Shown: positions 19,142 to 27,083 of the stretch, one piece after another
How the letters are laid out: the number at the start of each line of letters is the position of its first letter
How positions within the stretch are numbered: the first letter of the stretch is position 1
Assembly: GCF_007827795.1 (NCBI RefSeq)
Contig: NZ_VITI01000004.1
Span: 372,001 to 436,000 of the forward strand
Direction of reading: 5' to 3'
Length of the DNA stretch: 64,000 nt
Source of the DNA: Azospirillum brasilense
GTDB lineage: Bacteria; Pseudomonadota; Alphaproteobacteria; Azospirillales; Azospirillaceae
Notes under the pieces: generated by a model
What the model was told of the DNA's origin: nothing
What the model saw: only the letters and a program-made list of their open reading frames with translations
Database searches by the model: none
Position numbers and translations under genes: made by a program

Positions 19142-21112
19142 TTGAATCGTCCAAAGACGGACCCGCATCTGAACCGCATCGGCGTGGACTCGCTCTTCAA
19201 TTTCAAGGCCCATCCGGCGGAGCCGGCCCAGGACCCTGACGGCAACCCCGCCCTGGAGGTGCTGGCGTCGGTCTTCGGCTATTCCGCCTTCCGCGGGCAG
19301 CAGGCCGACATCATCGCCCACGTCATCCGTGGCGGCGACGCGCTCGTCCTCATGCCCACGGGCGGCGGCAAGTCGCTGTGCTATCAGGTGCCGGCGCTGG
19401 TGCGCGACGGCGTGACGGTGGTCGTCTCGCCCCTGATCGCGCTGATGCGGGACCAGGTGACGGCGCTGCGCGAGCTGGGCGTGCGGGCGGCGTTCCTGAA
19501 CTCCTCGCTCGACGCCGGTGAGGCGCGCGAGGTGGAACGCGCCATGGTCCGCGGCGAGATCGACCTCGTCTACGTGGCGCCGGAGCGTCTGGTCACCCCG
19601 CGCTTCCTCGACCTGCTGGACCGCACCAGGCTCGCCCTGTTCGCGCTGGACGAGGCGCATTGCGTCAGCCAGTGGGGCCATGATTTCCGACCCGAGTATC
19701 TCCAGCTCTCCATCCTGCACGAGCGGCACCCGACCGTGCCGCGCGTCGCGCTGACCGCCACGGCGGACGCGCAGACCCGCGCCGAGATCAAGGAGAAGCT
19801 GGGGCTGACCGAGGCCCGCGTCTTCCTGTCCAGCTTCGACCGGCCCAACATCACCTACCGCGTCGTCCCGAAGAAGAGCGAGCGTCAGCAGATGCTGGCC
19901 TTCCTGCGGGAGAACCACCCCGAGGACGCCGGCATCATCTATTGCATGTCGCGGGCGAAGGTGGAGGACACCGCCAACTGGCTGAACCAGCAGGGGCGGG
20001 AGGCGCTTCCTTACCACGCCGGGCTGCCGTCGGAGGTGCGCGAGGCGAACCAGGACCTGTTCATCAAGGGCGAGGGCATCGTCATGGTGGCGACGGTGGC
20101 CTTCGGCATGGGCATCGACAAGCCGAACGTGCGCTTCGTCTGCCACCTCGACCCGCCCAAGAGCCTGGAGGCCTATTACCAGGAGACCGGCCGCGCCGGA
20201 CGCGACGGCCTGCCCGCCGACGCCTGGATGAGCTACGGCATGGCCGACGTGGTCGGCCTGCGCCAGATGCTGGAGCAGTCGGAGGCCGGCGATTCCCACC
20301 GCCGCGTCGAGCGCTCCAAGCTGGAGGCCCTGCTCGGCTTCTGCGAGACGTCCGCCTGCCGGCGCAAGGTGCTGCTGAATTATTTCGGCGAGACGCTGGA
20401 GGCGCCCTGCGGCAATTGCGACACCTGCCTGGAGCCGGTCGAGACCTGGGACGGCACCGTCGCCGCGCAGAAGGCCCTGTCCGCGGTCTACCGCACCGGC
20501 CAGCGCTACGGCGCCGGGCATCTGATAGACGTGCTTCTGGGCAATTCCACGGAGAAGGTGGCTCAGCAGGCGCACGACGCGCTGAAGACCTTCGGCTGCG
20601 GCAAGGAGCTGTCGAAGGCGGAATGGCAGTCGGTCTACCGCCAGCTCGTCGCCGCCGGCTATCTGACGGTCGACCTGGAGGGCTATGGCGGCTTCCGCCT
20701 GACCGACGCGGGCATCCCGGTCATCAAGGGCCAGCAGACGGTGAAGCTGCGCAAGGACCCGGTCGTCGAGAAGCGCCGCGGCGTCCACGACGCGCTGCGC
20801 CGCCACGTCTCCCGCGGCGGCTCCGCCCCCTCCGGCGGCCTGTCCGGCGAGGGCGTGTCGCGGGCCGGTGCGCGCGGCGCCCTGTCGCCCGCCGACGACG
20901 CGCTGTGGCACGCGCTGAAGGACTGCCGCACCGAGCTGGCCCGCGCGCAAGGGGTGCCGCCCTACGTGATCTTCCACGACAGCACGCTGCTGGAGATGGT
21001 CGCGACGCGTCCGACGGACCACGCCGCCTTCGCCCGCCTGCCCGGCGTCGGCGCTCGCAAGCTGGAGCGTTATGCCGACCCCTTTTTGGACGTCATCCGC
21101 CAGATAGGATAA
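19142..21112 (+). CDS. recQ: ATP-dependent DNA helicase RecQ
   Basis: 656-residue 3'-5' DNA helicase in recombination and repair. Visible are the RecQ motif 0 (FGYSAFRGQQADII), Walker A MPTGGGKSLCYQ around residues 71-82, DEAH near 170 (ALDEAHCVSQWGHDFRP), the QETGRAGRDGLP motif, a zinc-binding cluster (CRRKVLLNYF, then CGNCDTC), a winged-helix RQC region and a C-terminal HRDC domain ending LPGVGARKLERYADPFL. A TTG start at 19142 is the longest plausible; a GTG at 19184 would trim 14 residues. Neither has a strong ribosome-binding site. Confidence 0.96.
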   Translation: MNRPKTDPHLNRIGVDSLFNFKAHPAEPAQDPDGNPALEVLASVFGYSAFRGQQADIIAHVIRGGDALVLMPTGGGKSLCYQVPALVRDGVTVVVSPLIALMRDQVTALRELGVRAAFLNSSLDAGEAREVERAMVRGEIDLVYVAPERLVTPRFLDLLDRTRLALFALDEAHCVSQWGHDFRPEYLQLSILHERHPTVPRVALTATADAQTRAEIKEKLGLTEARVFLSSFDRPNITYRVVPKKSERQQMLAFLRENHPEDAGIIYCMSRAKVEDTANWLNQQGREALPYHAGLPSEVREANQDLFIKGEGIVMVATVAFGMGIDKPNVRFVCHLDPPKSLEAYYQETGRAGRDGLPADAWMSYGMADVVGLRQMLEQSEAGDSHRRVERSKLEALLGFCETSACRRKVLLNYFGETLEAPCGNCDTCLEPVETWDGTVAAQKALSAVYRTGQRYGAGHLIDVLLGNSTEKVAQQAHDALKTFGCGKELSKAEWQSVYRQLVAAGYLTVDLEGYGGFRLTDAGIPVIKGQQTVKLRKDPVVEKRRGVHDALRRHVSRGGSAPSGGLSGEGVSRAGARGALSPADDALWHALKDCRTELARAQGVPPYVIFHDSTLLEMVATRPTDHAAFARLPGVGARKLERYADPFLDVIRQIG

Positions 21113-21193
21113 TTTTATCCATCTCCCAAAAAAGCGCTTGCGCCGGTCCGCCCCCGCGGTTAATTTCCGCGCCCACGACGCACCGACGTCGGC

Positions 21194-21268
<75 letters not shown>

Positions 21269-21269
21269 T

Positions 21270-22454
21270 TCTAAGGCCCTGAAACCTAACCGGTTTCGGG
21301 GCCTTTCCATGTCCAGGGTCCGCAAGCCCGATTTTGCTGCGGACCTGTAGCGGACCCGCCGGGCGGATATCCGGGTCCGCCAGCATTCTGATTTCCTCTG
21401 ATTTTTTGATAGGCAATCAATGCGCCCGGCTGGCTCCCCCGGCCGAGCAGTTGCCGTCTAACCGCTGTCAACCTGCCCATCTTGAAATTTCGCTTCCTTG
21501 CTTGATTGCTATCAAGATGCCGGCTTTGTCCGTCCCGCGCGCGTAGGGGCTGGAAACCACCCCGCCGTTGCCTCTCTCACGCGTTGGGGGTGTTAACAGG
21601 GGCGTTTATCTCCCCTTCGCGCGTAGTGCGTATTTCCCCGGTGTTTTCGGCGCCCCGCGCTGGCCGACTGCCCCCAGGATGGAGAGTTGCCGCGCCGCGA
21701 AACCTGAGTGCCGCACAGGTTATCGTCCCTGCCCGACATGGGGATTTCCCATGTTGCCCCTGTGACTTCAAAATCAATCCGGGAGCGGATATTCCGAATA
21801 TCACAACGTTACAGTGGGTTGGTCGCACCAATCAGCCCAATGGTTCGCACATCAAAATCATACAGAGCGGCTAAATCTGCGCGTGCAACCTGTCCGGTAA
21901 CACCCCTATGCAGCCCCCCGAGAATTTTAACCCCCTTCCCCCTGCTCGTCAGCCGCCCCGTGGGTGGCCTGTCGCGTCCCCTTCGCTATCCTGCGGCCCT
22001 GCGACGGTCCCCGCGATCCTGCGGCTTCGCACCCTAATACTCCCCGGTCCCGTTTCTGCTGCGCCCGAAAATTCAATCCCTAACCGATGCCTACCCCAAG
22101 TCGCCCCGAAGATCGAAACCGCCCCCCATAGCCCCCCTGCCTTATCCCCTCCATTCTGCACGCGCACGGAAAGCCTCTTTATCCGGTCGCGCCCCGCGCT
22201 GTGGTCAGGATCGGAACCCCCCTAGGGTCAACATTTGAATTGTTGACGCGGGCAAAGTGAGCCTGCCCGGTTCCCGCCCCTTGCCTTTGCCGGGGATGTT
22301 ATCCCCCCTCCCCATGGTCAGAAAATACCGCACCGTGCGGCATTATCCGCCCCCTTGCGCGCGTATTGATCTGCGGCGTGTGAAATCCGTGCGAACCGCC
22401 CTGCGAACCATCGCCACAGGTTCAGCCCGGACGGCTCTATCCGTCTACCTCCGG
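21270..22454. other. Gene-free left end of island
   Basis: About 1.2 kb with no convincing gene on either strand. The plus strand is strongly C-rich with repeated CCCC runs from ~21900 to 22300, a composition unlike the coding regions. Its left 110 bases contain four GCGGACC/GGTCCGC motifs (21317, 21339, 21350, 21374), candidate integrase or excisionase arm sites. Open frames here have no recognisable domain or ribosome-binding site. A palindrome at 22227-22247 is listed separately. Confidence 0.6.
22227..22247. promoter_or_regulatory. GTCAACA-N7-TGTTGAC palindrome
   Basis: Perfect 7-base inverted repeat with a 7-base AT-rich centre, typical in size and symmetry of a dimeric repressor operator. 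It lies in the otherwise gene-free part of the island. The regulator that would bind it is not known; the island's AlpA-like protein is one candidate. Confidence 0.45.
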
Positions 22455-22751
22455 TCAATCTGTCTGGCCTCTGTCCGGCCGCCTTTTAGGGACTCCACAA
22501 ACCCTAGACCGCCTTGACGATCCCCGCGCGCATAGACCGATGAAATCTAGCTGAAACCTTTTCGGCGGCTCATCCCCCGTGCGTACTGCGCGGAAAATCC
22601 GTCTATGCCCGGTCAATCCTCGCCATCCACCGTCGCCAGGACAGCGGGGCAGCGCGGGCGTCACCAGCGCCCGCAATTCGCGCCATTGGGCCAGCCGTTC
22701 GGCGGGAAGAAGGTCGGGCTTCCACGGCCCCACAGGATCAGGGCGGTTCAT
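22455..22751 (-). CDS. Hypothetical island protein, 98 residues
   Basis: Begins MNRPDPVGPWKPDLLPAERL and ends in an Arg-rich tail (RGSSRRSRVCGVPKRRPDRG). No domain recognised. Its ATG overlaps the stop of the upstream island gene (ATGA), which supports translation, although the C-terminal half looks low-complexity and could be past the natural end of an ancestral gene. Last gene of the coupled island operon. Confidence 0.5.
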   Translation of the reverse strand: MNRPDPVGPWKPDLLPAERLAQWRELRALVTPALPRCPGDGGWRGLTGHRRIFRAVRTGDEPPKRFQLDFIGLCARGSSRRSRVCGVPKRRPDRGQTD

Positions 22752-23308
22752 CGGTCGCCCCCTTCATCCGGTTCCCGTAGCCCCAACGCCAATAGCCCGG
22801 CGGCGGCACGGCCCCGCCAGCGCTGGCCGTAGCGGATCAGACAGTCGGCGAACCGCGCGTCATCGTGGATCGCGGCCCCGTCCGGCAATCGGAAGCCTTG
22901 CCGGACAGGACGGCCACAGCCCGCGCAACATCCGGCGTCCGGCCGCTTGCCATGCCTGCGATGCCACAGGTTCAGCGCGATCCCCCATACCCGCCTTTCG
23001 GCGGCATCGGCGCCAAGGGTGGGAGCGCGGCGGGCGGTTTCGGTTCGGAACCACGCCCCCCAATCCGCCGGTTCCGACTCGGGAGACGATGGGGGGTGAC
23101 TGGTGTCGGCGACGGTGCCCCAGTCGGACCAATGGTCGCCCGCACCCTCCGGGGCAGGCGAAGCCACCCCGGTCGTGGTCGAAGCGCCATCCGCAATATT
23201 CGCATTATCCGCAGAAATGCCCTCTTGCCGCGATTTCTGCGGATTGTGCGAATTCTGCGGATCGTGTTTCGGGGCGGGAGCAACGCCCATGATCGCGCGC
23301 CAACTCAT
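22748..23308 (-). CDS. Hypothetical island protein with a zinc-ribbon-like CxxC
   Basis: 186 residues. The N-terminal third is polar and Asn/Ser-rich (DPQNSHNPQKSRQEG). The C-terminal part holds a compact domain with DAGCCAGCGRPVRQGFRL (a possible zinc-binding CxxC) and [21 protein letters not shown]. Its start overlaps the primase-helicase stop by 4 bases. The position directly after the primase suggests a replication or DNA-binding accessory role, which is an inference. Confidence 0.65.
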   Translation of the reverse strand: MSWRAIMGVAPAPKHDPQNSHNPQKSRQEGISADNANIADGASTTTGVASPAPEGAGDHWSDWGTVADTSHPPSSPESEPADWGAWFRTETARRAPTLGADAAERRVWGIALNLWHRRHGKRPDAGCCAGCGRPVRQGFRLPDGAAIHDDARFADCLIRYGQRWRGRAAAGLLALGLREPDEGGDR

Positions 23309-25506
23309 CGCCAGCCCCCCACGATGTCCGGGCGCACCGTCACCATGGGCGACGGTGGGCGGCCCCGGCCGGATGTGGTCGGTTCGGTGATTTCGACGTA
23401 TCCGCGTTCCTCCAGGGCGTCGAGTGCGGCCCGGACCATCGCCACGCGGGGGAAGGAGCCTTTGAGCGCGGTGAAGGCGTCGCGGACGGTGAAGCGCTCC
23501 CGCCGGCCGGCATTGATCCATTCCCAAACCTTGCGGGCGGAGGCTATGCCTTCATCGGCCCCCATGAGGTCCAGGGCGGCACGGGAATGCTTGGCGAACA
23601 CGGCCATGATGTCGAGCGCCCGCGCCATGGTGTCGAGGCTGATATCCCGCCCCCAGGCTTGCGCCTGTACCGTCTCGACGGCATGAAGCACACCGGCCAG
23701 ACGGACGGCGGCACCGGGCGCCTTGCCCGCCCAATCGGTCGCATGCTCGAATTCCCCGCCCGGCCGCATGGTGGTTTCGATATGGCGGGAAAAGACCAAC
23801 CACTCTGCATGGGCATCCGGCGACAGCCGTAGCAGATGCGGGCGTTCCTCTCCCTCATCGCCAACGGCGGGAGGAACGTCGAGGATGGCGCATAGCCCGG
23901 CCGCGTAGGCGCTGGCGACGCGATCCGGCATCGGGGGAGCGTCCAGCGTCCGGTTGCCCAGCGGTGACGGCGGCAGCAGGAACAGGAACCGCCCCAGCAA
24001 TCCCCGTCCCCGAAACCCCGGCTTGCTCGACAGCCCGCGCAGCACGTCCGGTTGTGGAGACAGCCCCACCGTCAGCAGCGGATGCGCCAGGAAGACCGGC
24101 GGGCGCCCGGTGCGATCCACCCGTTCCGAGTCGCCCGAGTGCGCCTTTAGGATCAGGTCCAGGTTCGGCACCCCGCCGCTGTACCGCCCGGCCAACAGGT
24201 CGAAGATGCCGCCTTCGCTGGAAAGCCATGCGATGCGTTCGCCATGCTCGGCCAAGAGCACTCCCAGCCGTTCGGGCGTCACGTCGCTGGTCCATAGCTG
24301 GGGCGCACGGGGCACTTCCGGCATGTCGGCTTCGATAGCGGCGGCCTGTGCGGCAAGGTCGCGGGCTTCCGTGTCGTCAGCGGCCTTTGCCGCCTTGGTC
24401 CGAAGCTCCTTTGCTCGAGCTTCCGCCGTCTTCACGTCCGATATGGCGGCCTTGATGGCATCGGCCAGCCTGTCGGCTTCCTCCCGTTCCCAAACCAGCA
24501 GAGGAGCGGCGGCGGCGGACTGAACCGCAGACTTGCGATTGCCGGGCGGCAATGCTGCGGCAATCCATAGGTTCGTCGGCTCGAAATAGCCCGGCCGGAC
24601 CATGACGCGGAACCGGCGGGCGGCGGCGGTAGCACAGGCGGCCAGCACCATAGCCGCCGCAAGCTCAAAGGGGGTTTCGGTGGCATCGGCCAGCCATGCG
24701 GCGAAGTCGCCGGCCCAGCAGGGTAGCGCGGCCCGGTCGAGACGCGGCAGCATAGGCGCATCCAGTTCCACCAACGGCGGCCATTCATCGCCACCGACAC
24801 CGGATGGACAGCCCCCCTCCACCAGTCGCGCCCCGTCCAGCATCGCCCGCAGGTCTTCCGTGCCGGTGTCCGGCGGCGGATCGTCTGCTAAGTCCCACCC
24901 GGCCGGCAAGCCGACCATGGGCACGTCCACCATGCGGACGGAAGCCGCCCCGGCGGCCAGCACCAGCCGGGCAACCTCTTCGGCATAGGCGCGGCCCGGT
25001 TCGTCCGCGTCCGGCCAGAGGATGACGCGGCGGCCCCGCAGGGGGGTCCAATCGGCCTTGGCGGCGGCCTTCGATCCGCCGGGGCTGGTCACGCCCACAT
25101 GGTCGGGGAACAGCCGTTCCGCCGCGTCCGCCGTCTTCTCCCCCTCCGCCACCAGAACCGGGACGTTGGGATGGTCCGCCAGCCGGTCGAGTCCATAGAG
25201 CGGCCGGGGAACCGTGAACGCCTGCCAGCGCCACGCGGCTTCCCCGGTCGCGCCGTTGCGGCAGTAGGTGAGCGGCAGCACGTCCTTGCCGCCGTCATGA
25301 TCGAACCGGCAGACCAGCCCCAGCAGCTTGCCGGCCGGGTTCCGATACGTCCATTTGGCGGACGGCTTGCCCAGCCGGTGCGTCGGAATGGTGCGGGGGG
25401 CGTCCTCCGGGACGGGGAGGATCGTTTCCCATATCGGCCGGGCGCTGGCGGCGGGGGCCAGCGTCGCCCGCTCCGCCACGGTCAAGGGGGCGTAGGCGTC
25501 AACCAT
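23305..25506 (-). CDS. Toprim-DUF3987 primase/helicase-like protein
   Basis: 733 residues. A Toprim domain lies around residues 110-200: VLVAEGEKTADAAERLFP provides the acidic Glu, and ILWPDADEPGRAYAEE the DxD. A DUF3987 region (about 250-600) follows, with a degenerate P-loop ALPPGNRKSAVQ and a coiled-coil insertion (AEARAKELRTKAAKAADD). A C-terminal winged helix (FTVRDAFTALKGSFPRVAMV) ends the protein. Such proteins initiate replication of phages, plasmids and phage satellites. The N-terminal zinc-binding part of a normal primase is missing here but encoded by the preceding gene, overlapping by 8 bases. Confidence 0.82.
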   Translation of the reverse strand: MVDAYAPLTVAERATLAPAASARPIWETILPVPEDAPRTIPTHRLGKPSAKWTYRNPAGKLLGLVCRFDHDGGKDVLPLTYCRNGATGEAAWRWQAFTVPRPLYGLDRLADHPNVPVLVAEGEKTADAAERLFPDHVGVTSPGGSKAAAKADWTPLRGRRVILWPDADEPGRAYAEEVARLVLAAGAASVRMVDVPMVGLPAGWDLADDPPPDTGTEDLRAMLDGARLVEGGCPSGVGGDEWPPLVELDAPMLPRLDRAALPCWAGDFAAWLADATETPFELAAAMVLAACATAAARRFRVMVRPGYFEPTNLWIAAALPPGNRKSAVQSAAAAPLLVWEREEADRLADAIKAAISDVKTAEARAKELRTKAAKAADDTEARDLAAQAAAIEADMPEVPRAPQLWTSDVTPERLGVLLAEHGERIAWLSSEGGIFDLLAGRYSGGVPNLDLILKAHSGDSERVDRTGRPPVFLAHPLLTVGLSPQPDVLRGLSSKPGFRGRGLLGRFLFLLPPSPLGNRTLDAPPMPDRVASAYAAGLCAILDVPPAVGDEGEERPHLLRLSPDAHAEWLVFSRHIETTMRPGGEFEHATDWAGKAPGAAVRLAGVLHAVETVQAQAWGRDISLDTMARALDIMAVFAKHSRAALDLMGADEGIASARKVWEWINAGRRERFTVRDAFTALKGSFPRVAMVRAALDALEERGYVEITEPTTSGRGRPPSPMVTVRPDIVGGWR

Positions 25507-25840
25507 GATCCACCCCCACCATGCGGCCCAGCAGCCGGGCGGCCTCAATTTGGGATACCCCCTCTTTGGCAGCGATCAAGGAAACGATGTCCGCCCCGCC
25601 GATGTCGGCGGAGAAGTCCCGCCAGCAGCCCTTGCGGCATGACACCCGAAGGGAACGGCCCGGATCGCCGTTCAGGTTGCCGATGACGAACTCGCCCCCC
25701 TCCCGTTTCCCTGCCGGAAACAGGCGGGCCAGGACGGCGGGCAACACGGCCAGCGCCGCAGCGTTCACCCGGTTGAACGATACCCAACGTGCGGCCAGAC
25801 CAGCGGCAGCGCGTCGGGTAGAGGTAGAGGGACACATCAT
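25499..25840 (-). CDS. Primase N-terminal (CHC2-like) domain protein, separate gene
   Basis: 113 residues. The central block GDPGRSLRVSCRKGCWRDFS, followed by GGADIVSLIAAKEGVSQIEAARLL, matches the strand-and-helix core that follows zinc ligands in phage-type primase N-termini (pattern: W-x-D-F, G-x-D-I, S-L, then EAA-x-x-L). Only one or two cysteines remain, so the zinc site looks degenerate. It overlaps the Toprim-DUF3987 gene by 8 bases, giving a two-gene split primase. It starts at an ATG overlapping the preceding 40-codon frame. Confidence 0.65.
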   Translation of the reverse strand: MMCPSTSTRRAAAGLAARWVSFNRVNAAALAVLPAVLARLFPAGKREGGEFVIGNLNGDPGRSLRVSCRKGCWRDFSADIGGADIVSLIAAKEGVSQIEAARLLGRMVGVDHG

Positions 25841-25959
25841 GCCCCCTCCCAATGTCGGCCATGTTCAAGAAGGGCGTCATCGCAGCCAATCCAGCGCGCG
25901 ACAACGCCCAACTCCGCCGCGCATTCAAGCGCGGTGGAGCAATCCAGAACCTGCCGCAT
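25837..25959 (-). CDS. Small coupled island ORF, 40 residues
   Basis: Encodes MRQVLDCSTALECAAELGVV followed by a short acidic/His-rich tail. It begins two bases after the stop of the AlpA-like gene (TAACCATG) and overlaps the next gene by ATGA, so it is positioned for translational coupling. No recognisable function. It may be a true small protein or merely a relay of translation. Confidence 0.5.
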   Translation of the reverse strand: MRQVLDCSTALECAAELGVVARWIGCDDALLEHGRHWEGA

Positions 25960-25961
25960 GG

Positions 25962-26192
25962 TTACGCACCTTTGCCGGCCAATTCGGCGGCGCGGTGAGC
26001 GAAGGTTCGGCCTTCGGCCCATGCGGAAATGGCGGCGTCGCTATAGCGCACCATGCGGGGGCCGGTGCGAACCCATTCAGGTCCTTCACCGGAAACGCGC
26101 CAGCGTTGCAGGGTTCGGGTGGTTACGCCTAGGCGTGCAGCCACGTCCTTTTCGGACAGAAAACGGGCTACAATAGGTACCGACAAAGGCAT
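25962..26192 (-). CDS. AlpA/excisionase-like helix-turn-helix regulator
   Basis: 76-residue MerR-like winged HTH protein. The motif FLSEKDVAARLGVTTRTLQRW is the classical AlpA/excisionase helix-turn-helix, followed by the wing GPEWVRTGPRMVRYSDAAISAW. AlpA-type proteins in integrative elements activate excision or replication genes. It is first in the overlapping island operon that continues into the primase genes, directly after a long non-coding leader. GGAGCG lies before the ATG. Confidence 0.85.
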   Translation of the reverse strand: MPLSVPIVARFLSEKDVAARLGVTTRTLQRWRVSGEGPEWVRTGPRMVRYSDAAISAWAEGRTFAHRAAELAGKGA

Positions 26193-26454
26193 CTAGGGTG
26201 CGCTCCATAGGTGTGCGCGATCATCCCCTCTGCCATTTGAGCCGCCGGAAACTCCGAGATCACGATACGCACATTGCGTGTTGTAACTCAGTCGGTCCAG
26301 GTGTATGAACCCCGACCCATGGGACATGCATGTCGTGCATTGTTCCCTAAGCCGGAACGGTGCGATGGAGCCAACCAATCGCACCTATGTTCTTGGCCCA
26401 GATGGCAGCGGGGCAAACCGCTGGTTTATCGTCCAGGTACTCGAAGTGTTGAGG

Positions 26455-26496
26455 AGACCCCGCGCGCCAACGCGGGGTCTCGCCCTTTTCAGGGCG
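26455..26496. terminator. Tandem hairpins, perfect 10-bp stem plus 5-bp stem
   Basis: AGACCCCGCG pairs perfectly with CGCGGGGTCT around CGCCAA, immediately followed by CGCCC-TTTTCA-GGGCG. It may be a terminator for a plus-strand small transcript starting near 26300, or a structured part of the alpA leader on the minus strand. Confidence 0.55.
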
Positions 26497-27015
26497 AGCA
26501 AGATGGCTATAGCAGTCGTCGATTGGCAGCGCAAGCCCCGTACAAATCGTCTTCTGTCCAGGACTGTACGAATAAATCCACCGCTTGGGCTGCTAACGCC
26601 TGGACCTTCGGCTTGTACTGCACAACTCGTCAGAATGAGCCGTTGATATTTACAGAAGAGTGTTGCAAGAACGCAACAGGAACAATGGCAGGCGAGGTAG
26701 AGCGGCCTTGCACATACAGTATGTAGTGTCATCTCCTGGAGAACGGACACAAAATCGAGTAACCCTCGTCTCGCGTTGCACGGATTAGCGCATTTCAATG
26801 CGCCTTCCGTCGTGCTTCAAGCGTTCAAAGGCCGCTTGGCTTCAAGCAAGGACAAAGAAGATCCCACGGCAAACGCAAGAGAGATACCGGACATCGGGGG
26901 ATCGGCCAGCGATCACCGCGTCCGTTCGCGCCGAGTCGCTACGCATCCACAACGCCGAAGGAAACATGCGGATACTAGAGAAAACCCGAAAGCGGCTGTC
27001 CGCTCCGATTGCTTC

Positions 27016-27069
27016 GCATCCGGTAAAGGGATGGGGCCGACATGCAATCCCCATCCCTTCACCGGATGC
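27016..27069. terminator. 21-bp inverted repeat after the restriction enzyme gene
   Basis: GCATCCGGTAAAGGGATGGGG and its reverse complement (one mismatch) are separated by 12 bases and sit 15 bases after the stop of the minus-strand RM gene. It is the likely transcription end for that gene, although no T-tract is visible. Confidence 0.65.
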
Positions 27070-27083
27070 GCCGTTGGTTCCGG

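Larger units (their letters stand above)
26193..27083. other. Gene-poor region between RM gene and alpA
   Basis: Nearly 900 bases lacking a recognisable gene, lower in GC than the chromosome. It contains two strong hairpins (26455-26480 and 27016-27069, listed separately). Also present is a palindromic tract around 26322-26346 (GGGACATGCAT with a partner GTGCATTGTTCCC). Open frames on the plus strand (around 26305-26646) start MNPDPWDMHVV but have no known domain. The promoter of the alpA operon should lie near 26200-26300. Confidence 0.5.

Noticed and set aside
21506..22225. Overlapping plus- and minus-strand frames in the C-rich left end of the island
   Set aside because: They have no ribosome-binding sites, no domains and Pro/Arg-rich composition from C runs. 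I treat the region as non-coding.
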